Shown in pieces: positions 23,794 through 37,300 of a DNA stretch of 64,000 nt; positions within the stretch are counted from its first letter, which is position 1, and every line of letters starts with the position of its first letter. The translations under genes and the position numbers were made by a program. The notes beneath the pieces are model-generated. The model was given only the letters and a program-made list of their open reading frames with translations, ran no database searches and was not told the DNA's origin. Source of the DNA: Prunus persica (lineage: Eukaryota > Streptophyta > Magnoliopsida > Rosales > Rosaceae); contig NC_034013.1 of the NCBI RefSeq assembly GCF_000346465.2, forward strand, positions 7,162,290 through 7,226,289. Direction: 5' to 3'.

Positions 23794-25691
23794 TGTGGGA
23801 TTTTCGTTTGTTTTTAGTTCTGGTTAAAGTTTGCTTTTGCTTACTAATGTGAATGTATATGAGGGCTATGGTTTACAATGAGGACTACTGTGATGTCATG
23901 AAAAAGTTCATATCATATCTTTTTTTTTCAAAGCTGTTACTCTTGGAATCATGGTGGTTAAAGTATCATGCTCAAATTCTAGAAGAAGAATTGTGGAGAC
24001 TACCCTAGTGAGTGATTTTGAGCCTATTTACTTCTTTGAGAGGGTTTAAAGTGTTTGTACTCCTATCTTTTTGCTTCAATGTCATTTCAAATTATCTCAT
24101 TATTTTTGTTTGATTGAACGCTAAGAATTGTTCGCTTTCACAGATACCATGTGTTTGGTAACATTCATGAATGAATTCATTGAGACGATGTTAGGCTATG
24201 CATGTCTTAACCACCAAAAGGCCTAATTTCTTACCTTTATGTGTGTGCCATTACCCCATTTTGAAGCCAATCATTTTTAGCCATTTTCTTTTCTCACATT
24301 TGTTTCCCCATATCCTTTTATCTCAATATGAGATATTTAGCCCATTACAGCTATACCCTATAGTTTGGGGAATACCAAAGTGATGAAGACAAAGATAATT
24401 CGAGCTCTACATCAAGAAAGTGGTATGTACCGAGGTATGTGTGCTGGAATTGTAGAAAAAAAGAAAGAAAAAAGAAACAAAGTTTTAGAAAAAGAAAAGA
24501 AAAGAAAAAGACTCAAAGAGGATGTAATTTCTAAATTCTTCCATTATCGCACGGGTCCTGGATGCCACGAACAAACAACAAAGATCAATTCAAGAGGAGA
24601 GCTTGCTGCTTTCACAAGGAAGACACTTTGGTATGTCCCAAGCTTTAGTATTTCCTATCCTTTCTTTCATAGCCCCTGACCTAAGCCTTACATTACACAC
24701 CTTGTGAAAGACCTAGCTGATCTTTGGGGATGTATTCATGGGTGCTGCTAAGTATGCGTGCTATCCATAATCTTAGTGTTTAATTCCTTTCATGAGATAT
24801 GTCCAGAAATTGTGCTTTTATTTCATATCTCATATGTGTGGATTTTGATTCCCTTTTACATAACTTCACTCACATATGTTTGAGGAGAGACCACACCTTA
24901 GGATCTGAGTGAAAATTTGAGTGCTATCTGTGAGGACTAGAGTTGAGGCGATTTCTATCTTCGGCATGATGTGTAACTAAATTCATAGCTAGGGATTTCG
25001 ATGTAGCCTTGCAACATTGATCCATGTTTCTAATTTAGAGTATTCAGTTCATCAATCTGTTTCTTGTTTAATTCACTGAATCTATTGTTCAATTTGTTTG
25101 TCAATTTTAATGTTTGATCACCATTAGAGTTGCCTACAGATTATCTAGACAAGGTTATAGTAAACATCATGCTTAATCTTGTTAGACATGTGAATGAATG
25201 AAGAGAATGCTATGCAAACATCATGCTGTGTATTTTCTTTGGTTCTTTAACGTTTTCTTGCATGCGAATGACTCTTAACTTGGAACCAAAGTTGAACATC
25301 CCAACTAGGTTGCAGATTAGGAGAATTTGATTAAAACCACACATCATATGGCTGATCATATATATGAAAAACGAACTCTGGAAACAGGTTGGTAGTTGAG
25401 TACGGTTTAATTTTATAAACATGGAATTAGTTTTGCAATGGTGAATTCGAAATCCCTTGTCTCTTCCCTATTCTTTCTACATCAATATATTATTCACTAC
25501 TACATTCTTTTTGCATTGGAAGTTATTTTTCATTTACAACACAAAAACTACTTTCAAATTGTCACTTTCATTTTTAGTTAGGGTTCTTTCAAAACTAGTA
25601 ATTTATAGAGGTCGAATCGGTCCCTGTGGTTCGACACCCTTACTTGTACCATTATACTAACCATATATTGGCACTTGGAAGGAACACAACA
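23794..25691 (+). repeat. 3' LTR of the Athila-type element, about 1.9 kb
   Basis: Starts TGTGGGATTT after the polypurine tract and ends ...GGAACACAACA, after which satellite resumes ('gaggattcacttggtggg'). The last 725 bp match the 5' LTR remnant. The block before it (23,794-24,966) has no counterpart in the truncated 5' copy. The start of the shared block, 'catgatgtgtaac' at 24,965, looks like a deletion junction because the 5' copy carries 81 bp of different sequence there. The terminal part 'cggtccctgtggttcgacaccc' resembles the conserved end of Athila LTRs. Short open frames inside (for example 24,365-24,679) are Lys-rich by composition and not credible genes. Confidence 0.85.
24457..24512 (+). 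repeat. A/G-rich low-complexity tract in the 3' LTR
   Basis: About 55 bp of almost pure A and G in 'aaagaaa' and 'gaaaaag'-like units. Low complexity; it could be mistaken for a polypurine tract but lies about 660 bp inside the LTR. Confidence 0.8.
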
Positions 25692-26544
25692 GAGGATTCA
25701 CTTGGTGGGTTTTGAGTGAAATCCAATCTCTACAACTGTGCAATATACCAAGCACTCCATTTCGTAACGAACTTCATACGAACCTGAATTGTCCAATTTC
25801 ATGGACCAATCGATATTGTATTGAGTCCAGAACTTGGGGAACATAATAATACTGTGGGAGGAGTCATTTGGTGGGTTTTGAGTGAAATCCAATCTCTACA
25901 ACTATGCAATACACCAACCACTCCATTTCATAACGAACTTCGTACGAACCTGAATTGTCCAATTTCATGGACCAATCGATATCGGATTGAGTCCAAAACT
26001 TGGCGAACATCATAATATGATAGGAGGAGTATTTGATGAATTTTGAGTGAAATCCAATGGCAAAAACTATGCAATACACTAACCACTCCATTTCAGAATG
26101 AACTTCGTACGAACCTGAATTGTCCAATTTCGTGGACCAGTCGATATCGGATTGAGTCCGAAACTTGGGGAACATCATAATATGATGGGAGGAGTCATTT
26201 GGTGCATTTTGAGTGAAATCCAATGGCCAACACTATGCAACACACCAACCACTCCATTTCATAACGAATTTCGTACGAACCTGAATTGTCCAATTTGATA
26301 GACAAATCGATCTCGAATTGAGTCCAAAACTTGGGGCACATCATAATATGATGGGAGGAGTCATTTGGTGACTTTTGAGTGAAATCCAATGGCTACAACA
26401 TTGCAATACACTAACCACTCCATTTCAGAACGAACTTCGTACGAACCAGAATTGTCCAATTTCACGGACCAATCGATATCGAATTGAGTCCAAAACTTGG
26501 GGAACATCGTAATATGGTGGGAGAAGTCATTTGGTGGGTTTTGA

Positions 26545-28340
26545 GTGAAATCCAAACTCTACAACTACGCAATACACCAACCCCACCATTTCATAATGAT
26601 ATTGGACAAACCTGAATTGTCCAATTTCATGGACCAATCAATATCAGATTGATGGAAAAACTTGGGAAACATCATAATACGATGGTTGGAGTCATTTGGT
26701 GACTTTTGAGTGAAATCCAATGGCTAAAACTTTGCAGTACACTAACCACTCCATTTTAGAACGAACTTCGTACGAACCTGAATTGTCCAATTTCATGGAC
26801 CAATCGATATCGGATTGAGTCCGAAACTTAGGGAACATCGTAAGATGATGAGAGGAGTCATTTGGTGCCTTTTCAGTGAAATCCAATGGCTAAAACTATG
26901 CAATACACCAACCACTCCATTTCATAACGAACTTCGTACGAGCATGAATTGTCCAATTTCATGGACCAATCGATATCGGCTTAAGCCCAAAACTTGGGGA
27001 ACATCATACTGCGGTGGGAGGAGTCATTTGGAGGGTTTTGAGTGAAATTCAATCACTACAACTATGCAGTACACCAACCACTCCATTTCATAACGAACTT
27101 CGTACGAACCTGAATTGTCCAATTTCATGAACCAATCGATATCGGATTAAGTCCAAAACTTGGGGCACATCATAATGTGATGGGAGGAGTCATTTGGTGA
27201 CTTTTGAGTGAAATCCAATGGCTAAAGCTATGCAATACACTAACCACTCCATTTCAGAACGAACTTCGTACGAACCTGAATTGTCCAATTTCATGGACCA
27301 ATCGATATTGGATTGAGTCCAAAACTTGGGGAACATCATAATATGGTGGGAGAAGTCATTTGGCGGGTTTTGAGTGAAATCCAATCTGTACAACTATGTA
27401 ACACACCAACCACTCCATTTCATAACGAACTTCGTACGAACATGAATTGTCCAATTTCATAGACCAATCGATATCGAATTGAGTCCAAAACTTGGGGAAC
27501 ATCAAAATATGGTGGGGAGAAGTCATTTGGTGGGTTTTGAGTGAAATCCAATCTCTACAACTACGCAATACACCAACCCCACCATTTCATAACGATATCG
27601 GACGAACCTGAATTGTCCAATTTCATGGACCAATCAATATCAGATTGATGGCAAAACTTGGGAAACATCATAATATGATGGTTGGAGTCATTTGGTGACT
27701 TTTGAGTGAAATCCAATGGCTAAAACTTTGCAGTACACTAACCACTCCATTTTAGAACGAACTTCGTACGAACCTGAATTGTCCAATTTCATGGACCAAT
27801 CGATTTCGGATTGAGTCCGAAACTTAGGGAACATCGTAAGATGATGAGAGGAGTCCTTTGGTGCCTTTTCAGTGAAATCCAATGGCTAAAACTATGCAAT
27901 ACACCAACCACTCCATTTCATAACGAACTTCGTACGAGCATGAATTGTCCAATTTCATGGACCAATCGATATCGGCTTAAGCCCAAAACTTGGGGAACAT
28001 CATAATACGGTGGGAGGAGTCATTTGGAGGGTTTTGAGTGAAATTCAATCTCTACAACTATGCAGTACACCAACCACTCCATTTCATAACGAACTTCCTA
28101 CGAACCTGAATTGTCCCATTTCATGGACCAATCGATATCGGATTAAGTCCAAAACTTGGGGCACATCATAATGTGATGGGAGGAGTCATTTGGTGACTTT
28201 TGAGTGAAATCCAATGGCTAAAGCTATGCAATACACTAACCACTCCATTTCAGAACGAACTTCGTACGAACTTGAATTGTCCAATTTCATGGACCAATCG
28301 ATTTTGGATTGAGTCCAAAACTTGGGGAACATCATAATAC
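26545..28340 (+). repeat. Duplication of a 996-bp six-monomer block
   Basis: Sequence from about 26,545 recurs 996 bp (6 x 166) later. Shared private variants include 'ccaaccccaccatttcataa', 'gatggaaaaacttgg' or 'gatggcaaaacttgg', 'gaaacttagggaacatcg', 'aagatgatgagaggag' and 'cggcttaagcccaaaact'. The second copy fades out near 28,340. This is a higher-order repeat of two copies. Confidence 0.85.
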
Positions 28341-31300
28341 GGTGGGAGGAGTCATTTGGTGGCTTTTGAGTGAAATCGAATCGCTACAACTATTCAATAC
28401 ACCTACCACTCCATTTCATAACGAACTTCGTACGAACCTGAATTGTCCAATTTCATAGACCAATCGATATCGGATTGAGTCCAAAGCTTGGGGAACATCA
28501 TAATACGGTGGGAGGAGTCATTTGGTGGCTTTTGAGTGAAATCCAATCTCTACAACTATGCAATATTCCAACCACTCCATTTCATAACAAACTTCGTACG
28601 AACCAGAATTGTCCAATTCCTTGGACCAATCGATATCGGATTGAGTCCAAAACTTGGGGAACATCATAATACGGTGGGAGGAGTCATTTGGTGGGTTTTC
28701 AGTGAAATCCAATCTCTACAACTGTGCAATACACCAAGCACTGCATTTCATAACGAACTTCATACGAACCTGAGTTGTCCAATTTCATGGACCAATCGAT
28801 ATTGGATTGAGTCCAAAACTTGGGGAACGTCATAATATGATGGGAGGAGTCATTTGGTGACTTTTGAGTGAAATCCAATGGCAAAAACAATGCAATACAC
28901 TAACCACTCCATTTCAGAATGAACCTCGTACGAACCTGAATTGTCCAATTTCATGGACCAGTCGATATCGGATTGAGTCCGAAAGTTCGGAACATCATAA
29001 TATGAAGGGAGGAGTCATTTGGTGCCTTTTGAGTGAAATCCAATGGCCAAAACTATGCAATACACCGACCACTCCATTTCAAAACGAACTACGTACGAAC
29101 CTGAATTGTCCAATTTCATGGACCAATCCATATCGGATTGAGGCCAAAACTTGGGGAACATCATAATATGATGGTTGGAGTCATTTGGTGACTTTTGAGT
29201 GAAATCCAATTTCTACAACTATGTAATACACCAACCACTCTATTTCATAATGAACTTCGGACGAACCTGAATTGTCCAATTTCATGGTCCAATCGATATC
29301 GGATTAAGTCCAAAACTTGGGGCACATCATAATATGATGGGAGGAGTCATTTGCTAACTTTCGAGTGAAATCCAATGGCTAAAACTATGCAATACACTAA
29401 CCACTCCATATTAGAACGAACTTCGTACGAACCTGAATTGTTCGATTTCGTGGACCAATCGATATCGGATTGAGTCCGAAACTTGGGGAACATCACAATA
29501 TTGTGGGAGGAGTCATTTGGTGCCTTTCGAGTGAAATCCAATGGCCAAACTATGCAATACACGAACCACTACATTTCATAACGAACTTCGTACGAACCTG
29601 AATTGTCCAATTTCATGGACCAATCGATATCGATTGAGTCCAAAACTTGGGGAACATCATAATATGATGGGAGGAGTCATTTGGTGACTTTTGAGTGAAA
29701 TCCAATGGCAAAAACTGTGCAATAAACTAACCATTCCATTTCAGATTGAACTTCGTACGAACTTGAATTGTCCAATTTCATGGACCAGTCGATATCGGAT
29801 TGAGTCCGAAAGTCGGGGAACATCATAATATGAAGGGAGGAGTCATCTGGTGCCTTTTGAGTGAAATCCAATGGCCAAAACAATGCAATACACCGACCAC
29901 TCCATTTCATAACGAACTACGTACGAACCTGAATTGTCCAATTTCATGGACCAATCGATATCGAATTGAGTCCAAAACTTGGGGCACATCATAATATGAT
30001 GGGAGGAGTCATTTGCTGACTTTTGAGTGAAATCCAATGGCAAAAACTATGTAATACACCAACCACTCCATTTCATAACGAACTTCGGACGAACCTGAAT
30101 TGTCCAATTTCATGGACCAATCGATATCGGACTGAGTCCAAAACTTGGGGCACATCATAATATGATGGGAGGAGTCATTTGCTGACTTTCGAGTGAAATC
30201 CAATGGCTAAAACTATGCAATACACTAACCACTCCATTTCAGAACGAACTTCGTACTAACCTTAATTGTTCGATTTCGTGGACCAATCGATATCGGATTG
30301 AGTCCGAAACTTGGGGAACATCGCAATATTATGGGAGGAGTCATTTGGTGCCTTTTGAGTGAAATCCAATGGTCAAAACTATGCAATACACCAACCACTA
30401 CATTTCATAACGAACTTCGTACGAACCTGAATTGTCCAATTTCATGGACCAATCGATATCGAATTGAGTCCAAAACTTGGGGCACATCATAATATGATGG
30501 GAGGAGTCATTTGCTGACTTTTGAGTGAAATCCAATGGCAAAAACTATGCAATACACTAACCACTCCATTTCAGAACGAACTTCGTACGAACCTGAATTG
30601 TCCAATTTCATGGACCAATCGATATCGGATTGAGTCCAAAACTTGGGGAACATCATAATATGATGGGAGGAGTCATTTGGTGACTTTTGAGTGAAATCCA
30701 ACGGCAAAAACTATGCAATACACTAACCATTCCATTTCATAATGAACTTCGTACGACCTGAATTTTCCAATTTCATGGACTAGTCGATATCGGATTGAGT
30801 CGGAAACTTCGGGAACATCATAATATGATGGGAGGAGTCATTTCGTGCCTTTTGAGTGAAATCCAATGGCCAAAACTATGCAATACACCGACCACTCCAT
30901 TTCATAACGAACTACGTTCGAATCTGAATTGTCCAATTTCTTGGACCAATCGATATCGGATTGAGTCCAAAACTTAGGGAACATCATAATACGGTGGGAG
31001 GAGTCATTTGGTGGGTTTTGAGTGAAATCCAATCTCTACAACTGTGCAATACACCAAGCACTGCATTTCATAACGAACATCATACGAACCTGAATTGTCC
31101 AATTTCATGGACCAATCGATATTGGATTGAGTCCAAAACTTGGGGAACGTTATAATATGATGGGTGGAGTCATTTGGTGACTTTTGAGTGAAATCCAATG
31201 GCAAAAACTATGCAATACACTAACCACTCCATTTCAGAATGAACTTCGTACGAACCTGAATTGTCCAATTTCGTGGACCAGTCGATATCGGATTGAGTCC

Positions 31301-34300
31301 GAAACTTGGGGAACATCATAATATGATGGGAGGAGTCATTTGGTGCATTTTGAGTGAATCCAACGGCCAACACTATGCAACACACCAACCACTCAATTTC
31401 ATAACGAACTTCGTACGAACCTGAATTGTCCAATTTGATAGACAAATCGATATCGAATTGAGTCCAAAACTTGGGGCACATCATAGTATGATGGGAGGAG
31501 TCATTTGGTGCCTTTTGAGTGAAATCCAATGGCAAAAACTGTGCAATACACTAACCATTCCATTTCAGAATGAACTTCGTACGAACCTGAATTGTCCAAT
31601 TTCATGGACCAGTCAATATCGGATTGTGTCCGAAAGTCGGGGAACATCATAATATGAAGGGAGGAGTCATCTGGTGCCTTTTGAGTGAAATCCAATGGCC
31701 AAAACTATGCAATACCCCAACCACTACATTTCATCACGAACTTCGTACGAACCTGAATTGTCCAATTTCATGGACCAATCGATATCGGATTGAGTCCAAA
31801 ACTTGGGGAACATCATAATATCATGGGAGGAGTCATTTGGTGACTTTTGAGTGAAATCCAATGGCAAAAACTATGCAATACACTAACCATTCCATTTCAT
31901 AATGAACTTCGTACGACCTGAATTTTCCAATTTCATGGACTAGTCGATATCGGATTGAGTCCGAAACTTGGGGAACATCATAATATGATGGGAGGAGTCA
32001 TTTCGTGCCTTTTGAGTGAAATCCAATGGCCAAAACTATGCAATCCACCAACCACTCCATTTCATAACGAACTTCGTACGAACCTGAATTGTCCAATTTC
32101 ATGGGCCAATCGATATCGGATTGAGGCCCAAACTTGGGGAACATCATAATATGATGGTTGGAGTCATTTGGTGACTTTTGAGTGAAATCCAATCTCTACA
32201 ACTATGCAATACACCAACCACTCCATTTCATAACGAACTTCGGACGAACCTGAATTGTCCAATTTCATGGACCAATCGATATCGAATTGAGTCCAAAACT
32301 TGGGGCACATCATAATATGATGGGAGGAGTCATTTGCTGACTTTTGAGTGAAATCCAATGGCAAAAACTATGCAATACACTAACCATTCCATTTCAGAAC
32401 GAACTTCGTACGAACCTGAATTGTCCAATTTCGCGGACCAATTGATATCGGATTGAGTCCAAAACTTGGGGAGCATCATAATACGGTGGGAGGAATCATT
32501 GGGTGGCTTTTGATTGAAATCCAATCTCTACAACTATGCAATACACCCACCGCTCCATTTCATAACGAACTTCGTACGAACCTGAATTGTTCAATTTTAT
32601 GGACCAATCGGTATCGGATTGAGTCCAAAACTTAGGGATCATCATAATACGGTGGGAGGAGTCATTTGGTGGATTTGAGTGAAATCCAATCTGTACAACT
32701 ATGTAACACACCAACCACTCCATTTCATAACGAACTTCGTACGAACATGAATTGTCCAATTTCATGGACCAATCGATATCGGATTGAGTCCAAAACTTGG
32801 GGAACATCGTAATACGGTGGGAGGAGTCATTCTGGTGCCTTTGAGTGAAATCCAATCTCTACAACTGTGCAATACACCAAGCACTCCATTTCATAACGAA
32901 CTTCATGCGAACCTGAATTGTCCGATTTCATGGACCAATCGATATTGGATTGAGTCCAAAACTTGGGGAACATCATAATATGATGGGTGGAGTCATTTGG
33001 TGTCTTTTGAGTGAAATCCTATGGCTAAAACTATGCAATACACCAACCACTCTATTTCAGAACGAACTTCGTTCGAACCTGAATTGTCCAATTTCATGGA
33101 CCAATCGATATCGGAATGAGTCCAAAACTTGGGGAACATCATAATACGATAGTTGGAGTCATTTGGTGACTTTTGAGTGAAATCCAATCTCTACAACTAT
33201 GCAACACACCAACCACTCCATTTCATAACGAACTTCGTACGAACCTGAATTGTCTAATTTCACGGACCAATCAATATCGGATAGAGTCCAAAACTTGGGG
33301 AACATCATAATACGGTGGGAGGAGTCATTTGGCGGGTTTTGAGTGAAATCCAATCTCTGCAACTATGCAATACACCAACCACTCTATTTCATAACGAACT
33401 TCGTACGAACCTGAATTGTTCAATTTCATGAACAAATCGATATCGGATTGAGTCCAAAACATGGGGAACACCATAATATGATGGGAGGAGTCATTTGGTG
33501 ACTTTTGAGTGAAATCCAATGGCTAAAACTATGCAAGACACTAACCACTCCATTTTAGAATGAACTTTGTATGAACCTGAATTGTCCAATTTCATGGACC
33601 AATCGATATCGGATTGAGTCCAAAACTTGGGGGGCATAATAATACGGTGGGACGAGTCATTTGGTGGGTTTTGAGTGAAATCCAATCTCTACAACTGTGC
33701 AATACACCAACCACTCCATTTCAGAACGAACTTCGTACGAACCTGAATTGTCCAATTTCTTGGACCAATCGATATCGGATTGAGTCCAAAACTTGGGGAA
33801 CATCGTAATACGGTGGGAGGAGTCATTTGGTGCCTTTTGAGTGAAATCCAATCTCTACAACTGTGCAATAGACCAAGCACTCTATTTCATAACGAAATTC
33901 ATGCGAACCTGAATTGTCCGATTTCATGGACAAAACGATATTGGATTGAGTCCAAAACTTGGGGAACATCATAATATGATGGGAGGAGTCGTTTGGTGTC
34001 TTTTGAGTGAACTCCTATGGCTAAAACTATGCAATACACCAACCACTCTATTTCAGAACGAACTTCGTACGAACCTGAATTGTCCAATTTCTTGGACCAA
34101 TCGATATCGGATTGAGTCCAAAACTTGAGGCACATCAAAATATGATGGGAGGAGTCATTTGCTGACTTTTGAGTGAAATCCAATGGCAAAAACTATGCAA
34201 TACACTAACCACTCCATTTCAGAACGAACTTGGTATGAACCTGAATTGTCCAATTTCGCAGACCAATCGATATCGGATTGAGGCCAAAACTTGGGGCACA

Positions 34301-37300
34301 TCATAATACGATGGTTGGAGTCATTTGGTCACTTTTGAGTGAAATCCAATCTCCACAACTATGCAATACACCAACCACCCCATTTCATAACGAACTTCGT
34401 ACGGCCCTGAATTGTCCAATTTCAACGACCAATCAATATCGGATTGAGTCCAAAACTTGGGGAACATCATAATACGGTGGGAGGAGTCATTTCGCGGGTT
34501 TTGAGTGAAATCCAATCTCTGCAACTATGGAATACAGCAACCACTCCATTTCATAACGAACTTCGTACGAACCTGAATTGTTCAATTTCATGAACCAATC
34601 GATATCGGATTGAGTCCAAAACATGGGGAACACCATAATATGATGGGAGGAGTCATTTGGTGACTTTTGAGTGAAATCCAATGGCTAAATCTATGCAAGA
34701 CACTAACCACTCCATTTCAGAACGAACTTTGTATGAACCTGAATTGTCCAATTTCATGGACTAATCGATATTGGATTGAGTCCAAAACTTGGGGAGCATG
34801 ATCATACGGTGGGAGGAGTCATTTGGTGACTTTTGAGTGAAATCCAATCTCTACAACTATGCAATACTCCAACCACTCCATTTCATAACGAACTTCGTAC
34901 GAACCCGAATTGTCCAATTTCATTGACCAATCGATATCGGATTGAGTCCAAAACTTGGGGAGCATAATAATACGGTGGGACGAGTCATTTGGTGGGTTTT
35001 GAGTGAAATCCAATCTCTACAACTGTGCAATACACCAACCACTCCATTTCGTAACGAACTTCGTCCGAACCTGAATTGTCCAATTTCACGGACCAATCAA
35101 TATTGGATTGAGTCCAAACCTTGGGGAACATCATAATACGGTGGGTGGAGTCATTTGGCTGGTTTCGAGTGAAATCCAATCTCTGCAACTACGCAATACA
35201 CCAACCACTACATTTCAAAACGAACTTCGGACGAACCTGAATTGTCCAATTTCGCGGACCAATCGATATCGGATTGAGTCCAAAACATGGATAACATCAT
35301 AATATGATGGGAGGACTCATTTGGTAACTTTTGAGTGAAATCCTATGTCTAAAACTATGCAATACACCAACCACTCTATTACAGAACGAACTTCGTACGA
35401 ACCTGAATTGTCCAATTTAATAGACCAATCGATATCGGATTGAGTCCAAAACTTGGGGAACATCATAATATGATGGGAGGTGTCATTTGGTAGCTTTTGA
35501 GTGAAATTCAATCTCTACAACTATGCAATACACTAACCTCTCCATTTAAGAACGAACTTCGTACTAGCCTGAATTGTCCAATTTCATGGACCAATCGATA
35601 TCAGATTGAGTCCAAAACTTGGGGAACATCATAATACGGTGGGAGGAGTCATTTGGTGACTTTTGAGTGAACTCCTATGGCCAAAACTATGCAATACACC
35701 AACCACTCTATTTTAGAACGAACTTCGTACAAACCTGAATTTTCCAATTTCATGGACCAATCGATATCGGATTGAGTCCAAAACTTGGGGAACATCAGCA
35801 TACAGTGGGAGGAGTCATTTGGTGTCTTTTGAGTGAACTCCTATGGCTAAAACTTTGCAATACATAAACCACACTACTTCAGAACAAACTTCGTACGAAC
35901 CTGGATTTTCCAATTCCATGTACCAATCGATATCGGATTCAGTCCAAAACTTGGGGAACATCATAATATGATGGGAGGAGTCATTTGGGGACTTTTGAGT
36001 GAAATCCAATGGCTAAAACTTTGAAATACGCAAACCATTCCATTTCAGAACTAACTTTGTAAGAACCTGAATTATATAATTTCATGGACCAACCGATATC
36101 GGATTGAGTCCAAAACTTGGGGAACATCATAATATGGTAGGAGGAGTCATTTGGTGGCTTTTGAGTTAAATCCAATCTCTACAACTATGCAATACACAAA
36201 CCACTCCATTTCAGAACGAACTTCGTACGAACCTGAATTGTCCAATTTAATGGACCAATCGATATCGGATTAAGTACAAAACCTGGGGAACATCATAATA
36301 CAGTGGGAGTTGTCATTTGGTGGATTTTGAGTAAAATTCAATCTCTACAACTATGCAATACACCAACCACTCCATTTCATGATGAACTTCGTACGAACCC
36401 GAATTGTCCAATTTCATGGACCAATCGAACTATGATTGAGTCCAAAACTTGGGGAACATCATAATATGATGGGAGGAGTCATTTGGTGACTTTTGAGTGA
36501 AATTCAATGGCTAAAACTATGCAATACACTAACCACTCCATTTTAGAGCGAACTTCGTACAAGCCTGAATTGTCCAATTTCATGGACCAATCGATATCGG
36601 ATTGACTCCAAAACTTGGGGCACATCATAATATGATGGGAGGAGTCATTTGCTGACTATTGAGTGAAATCCAATGGCTAGAACTATTCAATACACTAACC
36701 ACTCCATTTCAGAACGAACTTCGTACGAACCTGAATTGTCCGATTTCGTGGACCAATCGATATCGGATTGAGTCCGAAACTTGGGGAACATCATAATATT
36801 ATGAGAGGAGTCATTCGGTGCATTTTGAGTGAAATCCAATCTCCAAAACTGTGCAATACACCAACCACTCCATTTCGTAACGAACTTCGTATGAACCTGA
36901 ATTGGCCAATTTCATAGACCAATCGATATCGGACTGAGTCCAAAACTTGGGGCACATCATAATATGATGGGAGGAGTCATTTGGTGCCTTTTGAGTGAAA
37001 TCCAATGGCGAAAATTATGCAATACACCAACCACTCCATTTCATAACGAACTTCGTACGAACCTGAATTGGCCAATTTCATGGCCCAATTGATATCGGAT
37101 TGTGGCCAAAACTTGGGGAACGTCATAATATGATGGTTGGAGGCATTTGGTGACTTTTGAGTGAAATCCAATCCCTACAACTATGCAATACACCAACCAC
37201 TCCATTTCTTGGCGAACTTCGTACGAACCTGAATTGTCCAATTTCATGGACCAATCGACATCAGATTGAACCCAAAATTTGGGGAACATCATATTATGAT

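Larger units (their letters stand above)
17199..25691 (+). mobile_element. Athila-lineage Ty3/gypsy LTR retrotransposon, 5'-truncated and degenerate
   Basis: An element of about 8.5 kb interrupts the satellite. In order: LTR remnant to 18,004; primer binding site 18,011-18,028 complementary to the 3' end of plant tRNA-Asp; gag-protease 18,102-20,486; reverse transcriptase/RNase H to 22,467; integrase to 23,586; polypurine tract ending about 23,793; 3' LTR to 25,691. Domain order RT-RNaseH-INT gives Ty3/gypsy. The tRNA-Asp primer site, the DLGAS protease motif and the 'tttgggggtg' polypurine/LTR junction point to the Athila lineage. No env-like frame fits in the 200 bp after pol. Pol has three in-frame stops and one insertion, so this copy is non-autonomous. 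Satellite phase across the element is off by about 93 bp (plus any whole monomers), so flanking satellite and the 5' LTR start were lost together and no target-site duplication can be assigned. Confidence 0.93.

Noticed and set aside
24457..24512. A/G-rich tract as the polypurine tract, with a shorter 3' LTR starting at 24,967
   Set aside because: The 'tttgggggtg' border at 23,786-23,795 fits the lineage better, and no polypurine tract adjoins 24,967. The shorter version remains a minor alternative because the 5' LTR match begins there.
23587..24966. Env-like third gene of the Athila-type element
   Set aside because: Only about 200 bp separate the pol stop from the polypurine tract, and no substantial frame with a signal peptide or membrane segment is visible. 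The frame at 24,365-24,679 lies in the LTR and is Lys-rich low complexity.
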